Shown piece after piece: positions 35,279 to 45,113 of a stretch of DNA of 64,000 nucleotides. Each line of letters opens with the position of its first letter. Position 1 is the first letter of the stretch. The DNA is taken from assembly GCF_007183175.1 (NCBI RefSeq), contig NZ_AP019807.1, forward strand, positions 1-64,000, in the 5' to 3' direction. The notes under the pieces were generated by a model that saw only the letters and a list, made by a program, of their open reading frames with translations, did not search any database and had not been told where the DNA came from. The position numbers and the translations under genes were made by a program. The DNA is from Microbulbifer sp. GL-2. Its GTDB lineage: Bacteria; Pseudomonadota; Gammaproteobacteria; Pseudomonadales; Cellvibrionaceae.

Positions 35279-36178
35279 TTACTCGTCCCGGTAACCGAGA
35301 CTGCGTAGGGCCCGCTCATCATCGGACCAACCGGATTTTACCTTAACCCACAGGTTCAACATGATCTTGCTGTCGAATAGGCGTTCCATATCCTCGCGGG
35401 CCTGACTGCCAATCTGCTTGATCCGTTCGCCCTTGTTACCGATGATCATGCGCTTCTGCCCGGAGCGCTCCACCAGGATCGCCGCACTGATATGCAGGAT
35501 TTTCCCCTCCTGGGTGAACTCTTCAACTTCGACAGTCACTTGATACGGCACTTCGGCGCCCAGCTGGCGCATAATTTTCTCACGCACAATCTCCGCAGCA
35601 AGAAAACGTGAGCTGCGATCAGTGACCTGATCTTCCGGAAAAAAGTGCTGTCCCTCAGGCAGGTGCTTGAGAATCACCTCTTCCAACGTATCCAGATTGA
35701 CGTTGCGCAGCGCCGATATAGGCACGATTTCCGCTTTGGGGTTTTGCTCCGCCAGAGCCTGCAGCTGCGGTAAAAGGTCCCCTTTATCCTCCAGCTGATC
35801 CACTTTATTAACCGCAATAATCAGCGGACATTTAAGACCTCGCAGTTTATCCGCTACCACTTGGTCGCCCTCGCTCCAGCGGGTGCGCTCCACGACAAAC
35901 ACAACCACATCCACATCGCGCACCGCACTGGATGCAGCCCGGTTCATATAACGGTTGATAGCCTTCTCCTGATCTGAATGCAGTCCAGGCGTGTCGACAA
36001 AAATAATCTGGTTCGGGCCCTCGGTCTTTATACCGAGCATATTGTGGCGGGTGGTCTGCGGCTTGCGGGAGGTGATCGCCAGCTTCTGCCCCAGTAAATG
36101 GTTCAGCAGTGTAGACTTACCCACATTGGGGCGACCGACAATCGCGACATAGCCGCAGCGAGAGGGTTGTTCGCTCAA
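35279..36178 (-). CDS. era: GTPase Era
   Basis: Era is the essential GTPase that binds the 3' end of 16S rRNA during 30S maturation. GRPNVGKSTLLNHLLG is G1, VDTPGLH is G3 and NKVDQLED is G4. The C-terminal KH domain contains IIGNKGERIKQIGSQAREDMERLF. It has 299 aa. It is in the canonical rnc-era-recO order. Confidence 0.97.
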   Translation of the reverse strand: MSEQPSRCGYVAIVGRPNVGKSTLLNHLLGQKLAITSRKPQTTRHNMLGIKTEGPNQIIFVDTPGLHSDQEKAINRYMNRAASSAVRDVDVVVFVVERTRWSEGDQVVADKLRGLKCPLIIAVNKVDQLEDKGDLLPQLQALAEQNPKAEIVPISALRNVNLDTLEEVILKHLPEGQHFFPEDQVTDRSSRFLAAEIVREKIMRQLGAEVPYQVTVEVEEFTQEGKILHISAAILVERSGQKRMIIGNKGERIKQIGSQAREDMERLFDSKIMLNLWVKVKSGWSDDERALRSLGYRDE

Positions 36179-36292
36179 AAAAGTTCTCCGAAAGGTTTGG
36201 AGGTGCCCGGGAAACCCGGAACCAGCTCGGCCTCCCGATGCTGGAGGCCATCAATTCAAGGCAGGCGGAGTTCGCCTTCACACATTGTAAGG

Positions 36293-36976
36293 TTAGTCCT
36301 GGTCGCCGGTAAGCTGCCTGTAGGCTTCTACTGCGGCAATCTTCTCCGCGGCGCGACGGCTGTTGGCCTCTCCACGCACCGGCTGTGCCAGGCCACTGAC
36401 CCGGCATTCAACAATAAAATGTTGGGCGTGTTCCATACCGGAGACATCCACTACGGAGTACTCCGGCAGCGGCTTCTTGCGACCCTGCAGCCATTCCTGC
36501 AAGCGAGTCTTAGGATCCTTCATTGTCTCCAGTGATAGCCCCTGCAACCGCGAGGCGAACCATTCCAATACCCTGGAACGCGCTGCTTCAAGGCCAGCAT
36601 CCAGATAGATGGCACCGATCAGAGCCTCTACTGCATCGGCCAGAATAGAGGCGCGGCGAAAACCACCGCTCTTCATCTCACCTTCACCAAGGCGCAGGCA
36701 ATCGCCAATATCCAGTTCACGAGCCAGTTTTGCCAGGGTCTCACCACTGACTAATTGTGCACGCAGGCGACTTAACTGCCCTTCCCGCCCCTCGGGAAAT
36801 TGCTCGTAAAGCGCAGCCCCAATGGTGAAACCGAGGATCGAGTCGCCGAGGAATTCCAGGCGCTCATTGTTACGGCTGCCGTGGGAGCGATGCGTCAGCG
36901 CAAGCTCCAACAACTCACCCTGTTCAAACTTGTAGCCGAGACGCTTACACAGGCGTTCCAGTAAAAGATCAGTCAC
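36293..36976 (-). CDS. rnc: Ribonuclease III
   Basis: RNase III cleaves double-stranded RNA in rRNA and mRNA maturation. ERLEFLGDSILGFTIGAALY is the catalytic signature with Glu and Asp; ADAVEALIGAIYLDAGL is the second acidic site. A C-terminal dsRNA-binding domain spans PKTRLQEWLQGRKKPLPEY to SRRAAEKIAAVEAYRQL. It has 227 aa and overlaps the DUF4845 gene by 8 bases. Confidence 0.97.
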   Translation of the reverse strand: MTDLLLERLCKRLGYKFEQGELLELALTHRSHGSRNNERLEFLGDSILGFTIGAALYEQFPEGREGQLSRLRAQLVSGETLAKLARELDIGDCLRLGEGEMKSGGFRRASILADAVEALIGAIYLDAGLEAARSRVLEWFASRLQGLSLETMKDPKTRLQEWLQGRKKPLPEYSVVDVSGMEHAQHFIVECRVSGLAQPVRGEANSRRAAEKIAAVEAYRQLTGDQD

Positions 36977-37409
36977 GTTTGCGGAATTGCTCCAGATCTA
37001 CCAGCGGATCACAGCAAAGCTCCGGCTTGGCCGTATCGAGCTGCTTGTTAAATTTCATTACAACATCGACGTTGTAAACCAACGGTTGTCGCAATTCATA
37101 ATTGATACTGACCACCGTACTCTTTGCGCCGCGAACGACTTGCAACGCCTCGGTAGGCGCACCGCGCACGTTGTTGATCAGGAAGAAGCGGCCCATCTCT
37201 TTCTTGATTTGGCCCACCGTCATATTTTCCAGCTCCGGGTTTTCACCCAGAGTTTTTAATGCTTCGTTGATATAACGCGCGTCTACATATGCCGGCGCCA
37301 TTTTGGAAACGCAGGTCAGGGCAAAACCCAGTACAGCAATAACCAGTAACCAGCCCCAGTAACTCATACCGCGCTGGCGTCCCAATGAAACTTGGATAGC
37401 ACTACCCAT
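36969..37409 (-). CDS. DUF4845 membrane protein
   Basis: This 146-aa protein belongs to the DUF4845 family commonly found between lepB and rnc in gammaproteobacteria. ATG 37409 (MGSAIQVSLG) has GAGGG about 8 bases upstream. A single N-terminal membrane segment (WGWLLVIAVLGFALTCVS) is followed by a soluble domain of about 110 residues that begins APAYVDARYINEALK. Its function is unknown; position suggests a link to signal peptidase or the envelope. Confidence 0.88.
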   Translation of the reverse strand: MGSAIQVSLGRQRGMSYWGWLLVIAVLGFALTCVSKMAPAYVDARYINEALKTLGENPELENMTVGQIKKEMGRFFLINNVRGAPTEALQVVRGAKSTVVSINYELRQPLVYNVDVVMKFNKQLDTAKPELCCDPLVDLEQFRKRD

Positions 37410-37457
37410 AATTATGCCCTCAATCCTTAATGCCAACGCAGTGTCGGCCAGTTCTCA

Positions 37458-38225
37458 TTATTGGATGGAGCCTACACGTTTAAAGCTGGGCAAACTGAGC
37501 AATTTGTCCCAATGCATCCAGATGGCAAACGCCTTGCCCACCACATCGCGCTCGGGCACAAACCCCCAGGCGCGGCTGTCGAGACTGTTATCGCGGTTGT
37601 CCCCCATCATAAAGTAGTGCCCTTCCGGCACAGTACCGCTGAAGTTACCATATTCCCCGGGGGGGACATTCTTTGCCATCAGGTGACGTTGGCCGTAGAG
37701 GTTCTCCCACATAATCTCAACCTGCGGATTAACCGGTGGAAGCGCCTGTATCAACTCCTGCGGTGCCAGCTCCCCATTCACGTAGAGCACATTATTTTTC
37801 AGCTCAATTTTGTCACCGGGCAGGCCGATCACCCGCTTAATAAAATAGGTATCGTTCATGTGCGGTGGGAAAAATACCATTACATCGCCGCGCTGCGGCT
37901 CACCGATATTCACCACCTTGGTGCGAGAAACAGGCAATCGAAGGCCGTACTCGTATTTGTTCACCAGGATAAAGTCGCCGATCTGCAGAGTGGGCACCAT
38001 CGAGGCTGATGGAATCTGGAAAGGCTCAACAATAAAGGAGCGCAATACAAACACGATGGCCAGGATCGGGAAAAACGACTTGGCGTATTCCACAACAACT
38101 GGATCTTCCTGCTGCTCCCCCACCCCTTTCTTGCGACGACGGGCGAAAAACAAGCTGTCAACCAGCCAGATTCCGCCGCTGATCACAACCAACCAGAGCA
38201 GAATCAGAGGTAAATTAATATCCAT
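37458..38225 (-). CDS. lepB: Signal peptidase I
   Basis: LepB removes signal peptides from exported proteins. Two N-terminal membrane segments are followed by the catalytic Ser in PSASMVPTLQIGDFI, the catalytic Lys in FIKRVIGLPGDKIELK, and the box E signature GHYFMMGDNRDNSLDSR. It has 255 aa. It lies 43 bases after lepA, as usual. Confidence 0.97.
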   Translation of the reverse strand: MDINLPLILLWLVVISGGIWLVDSLFFARRRKKGVGEQQEDPVVVEYAKSFFPILAIVFVLRSFIVEPFQIPSASMVPTLQIGDFILVNKYEYGLRLPVSRTKVVNIGEPQRGDVMVFFPPHMNDTYFIKRVIGLPGDKIELKNNVLYVNGELAPQELIQALPPVNPQVEIMWENLYGQRHLMAKNVPPGEYGNFSGTVPEGHYFMMGDNRDNSLDSRAWGFVPERDVVGKAFAIWMHWDKLLSLPSFKRVGSIQ

Positions 38226-38268
38226 TACAAGTCTCTATTATCCTTGATCTCGATAGCGGGCAGAGCCG

Positions 38269-40074
38269 TTATTGATCCACTTTCAGCACTGCCAGGAAAG
38301 CCTCCTGGGGCACTTCCACACGGCCGAGCTGTTTCATACGGCGCTTACCCGCTTTCTGCTTTTCCAGCAGTTTCTTCTTACGGGTAATATCGCCACCATA
38401 ACATTTTGCGGTCACATTCTTGCGCAGGGCTTTCACCGTGGTCCGCGATACCACTTGCCCACCAATCGCTGCCTGGATCGCCACATCAAACATCTGGCGG
38501 GGGATCAGCTCTTTCATTTTCTCGGCCATGGCACGCCCCTTCTGCTGGGCGTTTTCACGGTGAACAATCAGTGCCAGAGCATCGACACGGTCGCCATTAA
38601 TCAGAATATCCAGGCGCACCAGCTTTGCCGCCTCGAAGCGCACAAAACTGTAGTCCAGCGAAGCAAAACCGCGACTCACAGATTTGAGGCGGTCGAAGAA
38701 GTCCATCACCACTTCACTCATCGGCAGCTCATAGCGCAGGGACACCTGTGAACCCACGTACTGCATATCCTTCTGGATTCCCCGCTTGTCCACACAGAGA
38801 GTAATCACGTTGCCGAGGTATTCCTGCGGCACCAGGATATTTACTTCTGCGATGGGCTCACGCATTTCCTCAATATTGCCCACATCCGGCAGGCGCGAGG
38901 GGTTATCCACCATCACCACCTCGCCATCGGTCTGCTCAACCTCATACACTACGGTGGGTGCGGTGGTGATCAGGTCAAGGTCGTATTCCCGCTCCAGGCG
39001 CTCCTGGATAATCTCCATGTGCAACATGCCGAGGAAGCCGCAGCGGAAACCAAAGCCAAGGGCGTCAGAAGTCTCCGGCTCATAGAACAGGGAGGCATCA
39101 TTCAGGGACAGCTTTTCCAACGCATCGCGGAAGGCTTCATAGTCGTCGGAGCTAACCGGAAACAACCCTGCGTAAACCTGCGGTTTAACCTTCTGGAAGC
39201 CGGGCAACATTTCGATTTCATCGGCTCCCTTGGCATGGGTCAGGGTGTCGCCCACTGGCGCACCGTGGATATCCTTGATACCAGCCACTACAAAGCCCAC
39301 TTCACCGGCGCGCAGTACGCCAGTTTCGTGACGCTTAGGGGTGAAGATTCCAACACTGTCCACCACGTGGGCGCGACCAATAGACTTGGTGACAATCTTG
39401 TCCTTGGTTTTCAAGGTGCCCTGCACCACGCGTACCAAGGACACCACTCCCAGATAGCTGTCGAACCAGGAGTCGATGATCAGTGCCTGCAGCGGCGCAT
39501 CGACATCACCCTCTGGTGGCGGCACCAGGCGTATCAGATCCTCAAGGACATCCTCCACACCCAGGCCAGACTTGGCACTGCAGCGGGTCGCGTCGGCGGC
39601 ATCAATACCGATAATATCCTCGATTTCCTCCGCCACTTTGTCCGGATCCGCCTGGGGCAGGTCCATCTTGTTGAGGACCGGGATTACTTCGAGCCCCTGC
39701 TCGATCGCTGTGTAGCAATTGGCGACCGACTGGGCTTCTACCCCCTGAGCCGCATCTACAACCAGGAGCGCTCCCTCACAGGCTGCCAAAGAGCGTGATA
39801 CTTCATAGGAGAAGTCCACATGCCCCGGTGTATCAATAAAGTTCAACTGATAGGTCTTACCATTACGCGCCTTGTAATCGAGTGTTACGCTCTGCGCCTT
39901 GATAGTAATTCCACGCTCGCGCTCCAGCTCCATACTGTCCAGAACCTGTTCAGCCATCTCCCGACTGGAGAGGCCTCCACAGTCCTGGATAAAGCGGTCA
40001 GCCAGGGTAGATTTCCCGTGGTCGATATGGGCAATAATGGAGAAATTGCGGATATGAGAGAGATCTGTGGCCAC
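38269..40074 (-). CDS. lepA: Elongation factor 4
   Basis: LepA/EF4 is an EF-G-like GTPase that acts on ribosomes in initiation or back-translocation. DHGKSTLADRF is the P-loop, DTPGHVDF G3, and NKMDLPQAD G4. The LepA-specific C-terminal domain includes ITRKKKLLEKQKAGKRRMK. It has 601 aa. It is the head gene of lepA-lepB-DUF4845-rnc-era-recO-acpS, though degP lies just upstream. Confidence 0.97.
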   Translation of the reverse strand: MATDLSHIRNFSIIAHIDHGKSTLADRFIQDCGGLSSREMAEQVLDSMELERERGITIKAQSVTLDYKARNGKTYQLNFIDTPGHVDFSYEVSRSLAACEGALLVVDAAQGVEAQSVANCYTAIEQGLEVIPVLNKMDLPQADPDKVAEEIEDIIGIDAADATRCSAKSGLGVEDVLEDLIRLVPPPEGDVDAPLQALIIDSWFDSYLGVVSLVRVVQGTLKTKDKIVTKSIGRAHVVDSVGIFTPKRHETGVLRAGEVGFVVAGIKDIHGAPVGDTLTHAKGADEIEMLPGFQKVKPQVYAGLFPVSSDDYEAFRDALEKLSLNDASLFYEPETSDALGFGFRCGFLGMLHMEIIQERLEREYDLDLITTAPTVVYEVEQTDGEVVMVDNPSRLPDVGNIEEMREPIAEVNILVPQEYLGNVITLCVDKRGIQKDMQYVGSQVSLRYELPMSEVVMDFFDRLKSVSRGFASLDYSFVRFEAAKLVRLDILINGDRVDALALIVHRENAQQKGRAMAEKMKELIPRQMFDVAIQAAIGGQVVSRTTVKALRKNVTAKCYGGDITRKKKLLEKQKAGKRRMKQLGRVEVPQEAFLAVLKVDQ

Positions 40075-40207
40075 TGCGGAATAAAAACCCTTGAAAAATC
40101 AATCGATTAGCCGGCAATCGTGCCAACTGTGTGGCGCAAGTCTAACAGAACTCATGCACAGAGGAGAGAGGCAGGTGACCCATTGGGCCACCATTCGCCT
40201 TTTGTGA

Positions 40208-41605
40208 TTAGCTTTCGATCTTAATTGTACGGAAAGTTGACTGGCCCGCACGGAAGAAACGGATTGGCAGTAACTCGTCTTCAGGGAGGCCTTTGACCAC
40301 AGTTTTGTAATCTTTTATGTCCCCCACTTCCTCGAATCCCAGCTGGGCGATGATATCGCCGCTACGCAGACCGGCCTTGGCACCGGGCTTGCCTGGGATC
40401 ACCTGCTTAACAAGGACGCCAGTCTCCACATTCCAGCGCTGCTTCAGACCATCGGGAATCTCTTCTACCACGACTCCAAGGCGACCACCGATACTGGTAG
40501 CCGGATGATTAACGGCCTGGGTGCGCTCGCCATCAGAGCCTGGCAGGGCACCGACAATAACTTTCAACCTTTCGGATTTGCCCTTACGCATCAGCTCAAC
40601 AGGCACCTCGGTACCGGGGCGGATCTGGCCAACCACATGGGGCAGATCACCGTGAACACCAATCTTACGGCCATCAAAGCTGGTAATCACATCACCGGCC
40701 TTAATACCTGCTTCTGCAGCCGGAGTGCCGGGACTCACCTGCTCGACCAGGGCACCAGAGGGCTTGCGGAGCCCCATCGCTTGAGCCATGTCGCGATCCA
40801 CATTGCGAATACCCACACCGAGCCAGCCTCGATCAACACGCCCCTTCTCTTTCAACTGCGCCACAACATCTTGGGCCAGGCTTGCCGGAATGGCGAAGGA
40901 CAGGCCAATGGAGCCGCCGCTGCGAGTATAAATCTGCGAATTGATACCAACGACTTCGCCCTCGAGATTAAACAGCGGACCGCCGGAGTTACCGGGGTTA
41001 ATAGCTACATCAGTCTGGATAAAAGGCACGTAATTCTCGCGGCTCTCATTGGGAATGCTGCGGCCCATGGCGCTCACGATACCAGCACTGGCGGAGTAAT
41101 CGAGGCCAAATGGCGAGCCAATCGCAACCACCCACTCCCCTACCTGCAGCTCCTCTGAATCTCCCCAGCGCACTGCAGACAGGTCATCGGCATCAATCTT
41201 GAGCAGGGCCAGGTCTGAACGTGCATCTTTACCGATGACTTCCGCCTCGTATTCGCGGCGATCAGTCAGGGTCACGGTCACTTTATCGGCACCATCAACC
41301 ACGTGGTTATTGGTCACGATATAGCCATCTTCGGAGATGATAAAGCCAGAACCCATGCTGGCAACCGGGCGCTGCTGGCGACTGCGCGGCTCAAGCAGGT
41401 GGCGGAAAATGTCGGGTATTTCCTGCTGGAACTGTGGCGAGCTATTACCACGCGCCACCCGATTACGATCCACGGTGTTGATTTTCACCACCGCTGGCGA
41501 GTTGTCCTCAATGAGTTCGGTAAGTTCAGGTAGTCCGCGAGCACTGGCAGCGCCAGAAACCAAGAGACAAAGCACCAATAAATATTGTGTACAACGTTTA
41601 ACCAT
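40208..41605 (-). CDS. degP: Periplasmic serine protease Do / MucD
   Basis: DegP/MucD degrades misfolded envelope proteins. Residues 1-23 are a signal peptide. The trypsin-like triad is His in NNHVVDGADK, Asp in DARSDLALLKID and Ser in NPGNSGGPLFN. Two PDZ domains follow (RGWLGVGIRN..., VVEEIPDGLKQRWN...). It has 465 aa. In Pseudomonas mucD is the last gene of the algU-mucABCD unit; here the mpaA/epimerase pair separates it from rseC, so it likely has its own promoter. Confidence 0.95.
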   Translation of the reverse strand: MVKRCTQYLLVLCLLVSGAASARGLPELTELIEDNSPAVVKINTVDRNRVARGNSSPQFQQEIPDIFRHLLEPRSRQQRPVASMGSGFIISEDGYIVTNNHVVDGADKVTVTLTDRREYEAEVIGKDARSDLALLKIDADDLSAVRWGDSEELQVGEWVVAIGSPFGLDYSASAGIVSAMGRSIPNESRENYVPFIQTDVAINPGNSGGPLFNLEGEVVGINSQIYTRSGGSIGLSFAIPASLAQDVVAQLKEKGRVDRGWLGVGIRNVDRDMAQAMGLRKPSGALVEQVSPGTPAAEAGIKAGDVITSFDGRKIGVHGDLPHVVGQIRPGTEVPVELMRKGKSERLKVIVGALPGSDGERTQAVNHPATSIGGRLGVVVEEIPDGLKQRWNVETGVLVKQVIPGKPGAKAGLRSGDIIAQLGFEEVGDIKDYKTVVKGLPEDELLPIRFFRAGQSTFRTIKIES

Positions 41606-41775
41606 AGGTTTGTTACCCCTAGTGATCCCTTCTAATATGAAACCATTGGAATTTGAGTCCCTTCCAGGGCTTGCCTTGGCTTACCGGCCCCTTTGGGGAC
41701 ATTTTGTAACGATTTAGTGGCACTACAGCCACGAAAGTTCTGCCGCCGTATGTAAATCTGTGTAAAGGGCTAGCG

Positions 41776-42480
41776 ATGTCCATATTGCGCCCGCGACCCG
41801 AGCGCGGTCAATTTCACCTGCCCCGAGAACTGTATGGATACAGCGCACTCGGCGCCCCGCTATTTTATTTTCCCGCACAGTCCGGCGACAAGCATGGGCT
41901 GATTATGGCCGGCACTCACGGTGATGAAGTCGCCGCTGTAGTCGCCCTATCCTGTGCCCTGCGCGCACTGGCGTCAGGACAGCTCAAGCACCATGTGATA
42001 CTGGCAGTTAACCCCGACGGCTGCCAACTGGGTACCCGCTGCAATGCCTGTGGCGTAGACCTCAACCGCAATTTTGCGACAAAAAACTGGGATGACAGCG
42101 GTAATGTATACCGCTGGAACAGCGCCGCTGAGGCCCGCGATGTCAGGCTCAGCACCGGAGAGGGCCCAGCTTCAGAATGTGAGATCGCCGCGCTGTGCCG
42201 ATTGATTGCCGAGCTCAAACCCGCATGGACTGTATCCATCCATGAGCCGCTCGGCTGCGTCGAAGACCCGGAGTCTACAGATCTCGGCACCTGGCTGGCT
42301 AAAGAGTTGCAGTTACAGCTGGTCAAGGACATCGGCTACCAGACCCCAGGCTCATTTGGTACCTGGTGTGCCGAGCGGGAACTCCCCTGCATTACGGTGG
42401 AATTTCCACCGATCTCCGCAGATGCTGCCAGTGAGGACTATTTTTCTATACTGGTCGACCTTCTCACTTACGACCAATAA
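41776..42480 (+). CDS. mpaA: Murein tripeptide amidase MpaA
   Basis: MpaA cleaves the gamma-D-Glu-meso-DAP bond of recycled murein tripeptide. It is an M14-type zinc carboxypeptidase: AGTHGDEVA (HxxE), NPDGCQLGTRCNACGVDLNRNF (the RNF substrate site), SIHEPLGCVED (His) and TVEFPPIS (catalytic Glu). It is close to E. coli MpaA over its 234 residues. It converges on the dipeptide epimerase with a 13-base overlap, matching the neighbouring ycjG/mpaA pair in E. coli. Confidence 0.92.
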   Translation: MSILRPRPERGQFHLPRELYGYSALGAPLFYFPAQSGDKHGLIMAGTHGDEVAAVVALSCALRALASGQLKHHVILAVNPDGCQLGTRCNACGVDLNRNFATKNWDDSGNVYRWNSAAEARDVRLSTGEGPASECEIAALCRLIAELKPAWTVSIHEPLGCVEDPESTDLGTWLAKELQLQLVKDIGYQTPGSFGTWCAERELPCITVEFPPISADAASEDYFSILVDLLTYDQ

Positions 42481-43415
42481 ACCCGACCGGCACCAAAGCG
42501 TAAAGGAGGCTCAGCATCCCTTGCCAGCCAGGTGGGACCATCCAAATCCAGATAGCGCGCTCTGGGCCCCAAAGGCCAGGCCGCACGAATTGCCCGCGAA
42601 GTACAAAGCATACAGCCCAGCATCAGCTCAAATCCTTCAGCAGCGGCCTCTTCAGCCAGTGCGCACGCTTCGGTAATGCCACCGGTCTTATCAAGCTTGA
42701 TATTGACCATCTCATAGCGGCCTTTCAGACGCAGTAAATCTGCGCGGGTATGGCAGCTCTCATCTGCACAGATTGGTAATGGGTGGGGAAACGCTTCCAG
42801 GAATTCATCATCACTCGCAGGCAGTGGCTGCTCCAGCATAGCCACACCCAAATCGGCCAACTGCTCACAGCGCTCAATCAGGCCATCACTGCTCCATGCT
42901 TCATTGGCATCAATCACCAGCTGGGCTTCGGGAGCGGCAGCACGTACCGCAGTCACCCTCTCATTTACAAGCTGATCATCCAGCTTCAATTTTAACACTT
43001 CCACACCGCGGGCAATGGCTACGCTCGCCGCGCCCGCCATTGCCTCAGGACTCTCTATCACCAGGGTTTGCACGGTGGGTAGTGAATCAGGACCAGCAAA
43101 GCCTTCCCCGCGGTACTTCCTTTCCCAGTCCGCCAGCGCACAATCCAGGGCGTTGCGCGCGGCGCCCGCAGGCAGGCGCGACTGCAACTCGACCTTGTCC
43201 AGCCCTGCGGCCAGCTCAGACAACAGTGGCTCCAGCTGGTGTATCACCGAATCGGGGCTCTCGCCATAGCGGGCGTAGGGGGTGCATTCGCCGATGCCAA
43301 CAATACCGTCCCATTTTACCTCTACCACAACCACTTCGGCCTCGGTGCGAGCGCCTCGGGAAATAACGAAAGCTGTGCGCAGGGGCCAACGCTCGGCATA
43401 GCAGCGGGCCAACAT
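42468..43415 (-). CDS. L-Ala-D/L-Glu epimerase
   Basis: An enolase-superfamily dipeptide epimerase that turns L-Ala-D-Glu from murein recycling into L-Ala-L-Glu. KLKLD carries the first catalytic Lys, DANEAW and LEQPL the metal acids, ICADES the third Asp, and NIKLDKTGG the second Lys. It has 315 aa, a little short but with the full motif set. Together with mpaA it completes degradation of L-Ala-gamma-D-Glu-DAP, which is probably the sense of this pair. Confidence 0.9.
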   Translation of the reverse strand: MLARCYAERWPLRTAFVISRGARTEAEVVVVEVKWDGIVGIGECTPYARYGESPDSVIHQLEPLLSELAAGLDKVELQSRLPAGAARNALDCALADWERKYRGEGFAGPDSLPTVQTLVIESPEAMAGAASVAIARGVEVLKLKLDDQLVNERVTAVRAAAPEAQLVIDANEAWSSDGLIERCEQLADLGVAMLEQPLPASDDEFLEAFPHPLPICADESCHTRADLLRLKGRYEMVNIKLDKTGGITEACALAEEAAAEGFELMLGCMLCTSRAIRAAWPLGPRARYLDLDGPTWLARDAEPPLRFGAGRVYWS

Positions 43416-43454
43416 GGGTAATCTCCAATCGGGTTTTGGAGATATCAGTTTAGG

Positions 43455-43907
43455 TTAGGAGTGATCGCTGCCGGGCTCAATACGCAGCACCACAGGAGTG
43501 TAAGTGGGGTTGGTGGATTGGCGACGGCTGTACCAGCGCACCCCCAGGGCACCTGTCAGCAAGCCGAGTAACGCGCCTGTAACAGCACCAATTTCAGCGA
43601 ACAGGTGGTCGCCCAACAGCGCCACCAGTACCAGGGAGATCAATGGGACCATATAAACAAGCAGGGTACTGCTGGTCAGGGCATTTTCGGCAATTCCAAT
43701 AACTGCTATGTCATTCAGGGAGATTTTATCAGCGGGGAGACCATTTAAAACCGCCCGCACCCGCGTGGAGGAGGAAAAGAAGTCGCCGAGCAGGCCTGTG
43801 CCACAACCGGATTTAGCCTCACAGCCATTACAGGCACTGCGCTGGGTGGTTTCCACCCACACAGCGTCGGTTTCTATGGCCACAATTCGACCGCGCTCTT
43901 CCAGCAA
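43455..43907 (-). CDS. rseC: RseC/MucC family sigma-E regulator
   Basis: RseC/MucC is a small inner-membrane protein of the sigma-E operon. The Cys cluster RSACNGCEAKSGCGTG is the family mark. Two membrane segments follow (LLVYMVPLISLVLVALL and IGAVTGALLGLLTGALG). It has 150 aa. It is fourth in rpoE-rseA-rseB-rseC with 5 bases after rseB. Confidence 0.9.
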   Translation of the reverse strand: MLEERGRIVAIETDAVWVETTQRSACNGCEAKSGCGTGLLGDFFSSSTRVRAVLNGLPADKISLNDIAVIGIAENALTSSTLLVYMVPLISLVLVALLGDHLFAEIGAVTGALLGLLTGALGVRWYSRRQSTNPTYTPVVLRIEPGSDHS

Positions 43908-43912
43908 GCAAA

Positions 43913-45112
43913 TCAGCCTTTTTCGATGATGGAGCTAGCCACTCTGCGCGCCGTGGCGTCGGGGATTTCGCCTACCACTGTGACTGTATAGGCTACGCCT
44001 TTTACTTCCATGCGATCCATATATGCGACGGTGGCACCGCGAATAGCTCGGCCTTTGAAGTCTTCCAGCTCGGGGCCGAGACGCTGCACAAACACGGTGA
44101 AGACACCGAGACCATCACTAAAGACCATCATATCGCCGTCAGACAGGGGCTTCACTGAAACCACCTTGAATCCATCCGGCAGCCAGCGCACCTGCCAGCG
44201 GCTCTGGGATGCTTCGCAAGTACTGCGATTGTCGATACGTCTGGCGTTATTCGAAACGGCCTGTAAAGAGGAATCATCAACGGGAGACAAATCCAGCTGG
44301 ACAAACTGGTAGCGCTCCAGCACACGCCCCTGGGTACTCACCAGCATGGTTTTAAGCGGCAGGCCTGTTTCCCGGTCTAGACTGACCACAAGACCCAGGC
44401 GGTAGCGATCGCGGGGCCTGGCTTCGATTACCACCGCATCCCGGTCCGCAATCCGCTCCTCACCCCGCAGGATAAACTGGTAGGCACGCTGCACCTGCTG
44501 CTGTCCCACCGCATTCCACAACGTAGTTCTGGCACTGGGGGAAGTGCCAAACTCACAGTTGCCGCCACTACCGTGACTGATCAATTCACGCGGCTCGCCG
44601 CTCAGGTAGCGGACCCGCTCAACCTGCTCACCATCTCGCACAGCATGTACCACTTGCAGGGTCTCCAGCATGCCGGCATGCTCGAAAGTGACCAAGCCAC
44701 TGTACTCCAGCTCGCTGACAGCCTTGGCGAGTTTATTCAGCCATTGCTCAACCTCATTGCTGCCGGTCCTAGCACTTAGTGCACTGGACCCCATTAGCGT
44801 ACTGGGGACAGCCGCCGAGGGTTCCATAACAGCCGTTTCTGCCATTACTGGCGCAACCGGATCGACCACCGCAGCCCCAGAAATCGCCGAGTCAGCTGCC
44901 GCAGCAGGTGCCATGCCAGGGTCTTCCAGCGCCGAACTTGCAGCTTGAGAGCTAGCCATATCCAGATTTACGGTGCCGGGAACATTCGGATCGACGCTGG
45001 TAGCCTCCTGTGCAAATGACAGCGGTACCAACAGAGAGGAAGCCAAAAACAGACTGCCGACCTTGCGGATTGAACTACTGATAAGACTCCCCCTGAATAC
45101 GACTCTCGTCAC
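43913..45112 (-). CDS. rseB: Periplasmic anti-sigma co-regulator RseB/MucB
   Basis: RseB binds RseA and shields it from DegS until lipopolysaccharide or lipoproteins signal stress. Start choice is uncertain. GTG 45112, one base after the rseA stop, is the only standard start in reach, but its ribosome binding site is weak, and a strong AGGGGGAG lies about 16 bases inside. The signal peptide is in the next 40 residues (GSLFLASSLLVPLSFAQ). An unusual Ala/Pro/Val-rich spacer (about 40-100) precedes the large lipid-binding domain, then the C-terminal RseA-binding domain (WQVRWLPDGFKVV). It is longer than typical RseB because of that spacer. Confidence 0.88.
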   Translation of the reverse strand: MTRVVFRGSLISSSIRKVGSLFLASSLLVPLSFAQEATSVDPNVPGTVNLDMASSQAASSALEDPGMAPAAAADSAISGAAVVDPVAPVMAETAVMEPSAAVPSTLMGSSALSARTGSNEVEQWLNKLAKAVSELEYSGLVTFEHAGMLETLQVVHAVRDGEQVERVRYLSGEPRELISHGSGGNCEFGTSPSARTTLWNAVGQQQVQRAYQFILRGEERIADRDAVVIEARPRDRYRLGLVVSLDRETGLPLKTMLVSTQGRVLERYQFVQLDLSPVDDSSLQAVSNNARRIDNRSTCEASQSRWQVRWLPDGFKVVSVKPLSDGDMMVFSDGLGVFTVFVQRLGPELEDFKGRAIRGATVAYMDRMEVKGVAYTVTVVGEIPDATARRVASSIIEKG

Positions 45113-45113
45113 A

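Noticed and set aside
36098..36535. 145-codon plus-strand frame over era/rnc
   Set aside because: Antisense shadow of two certain genes.
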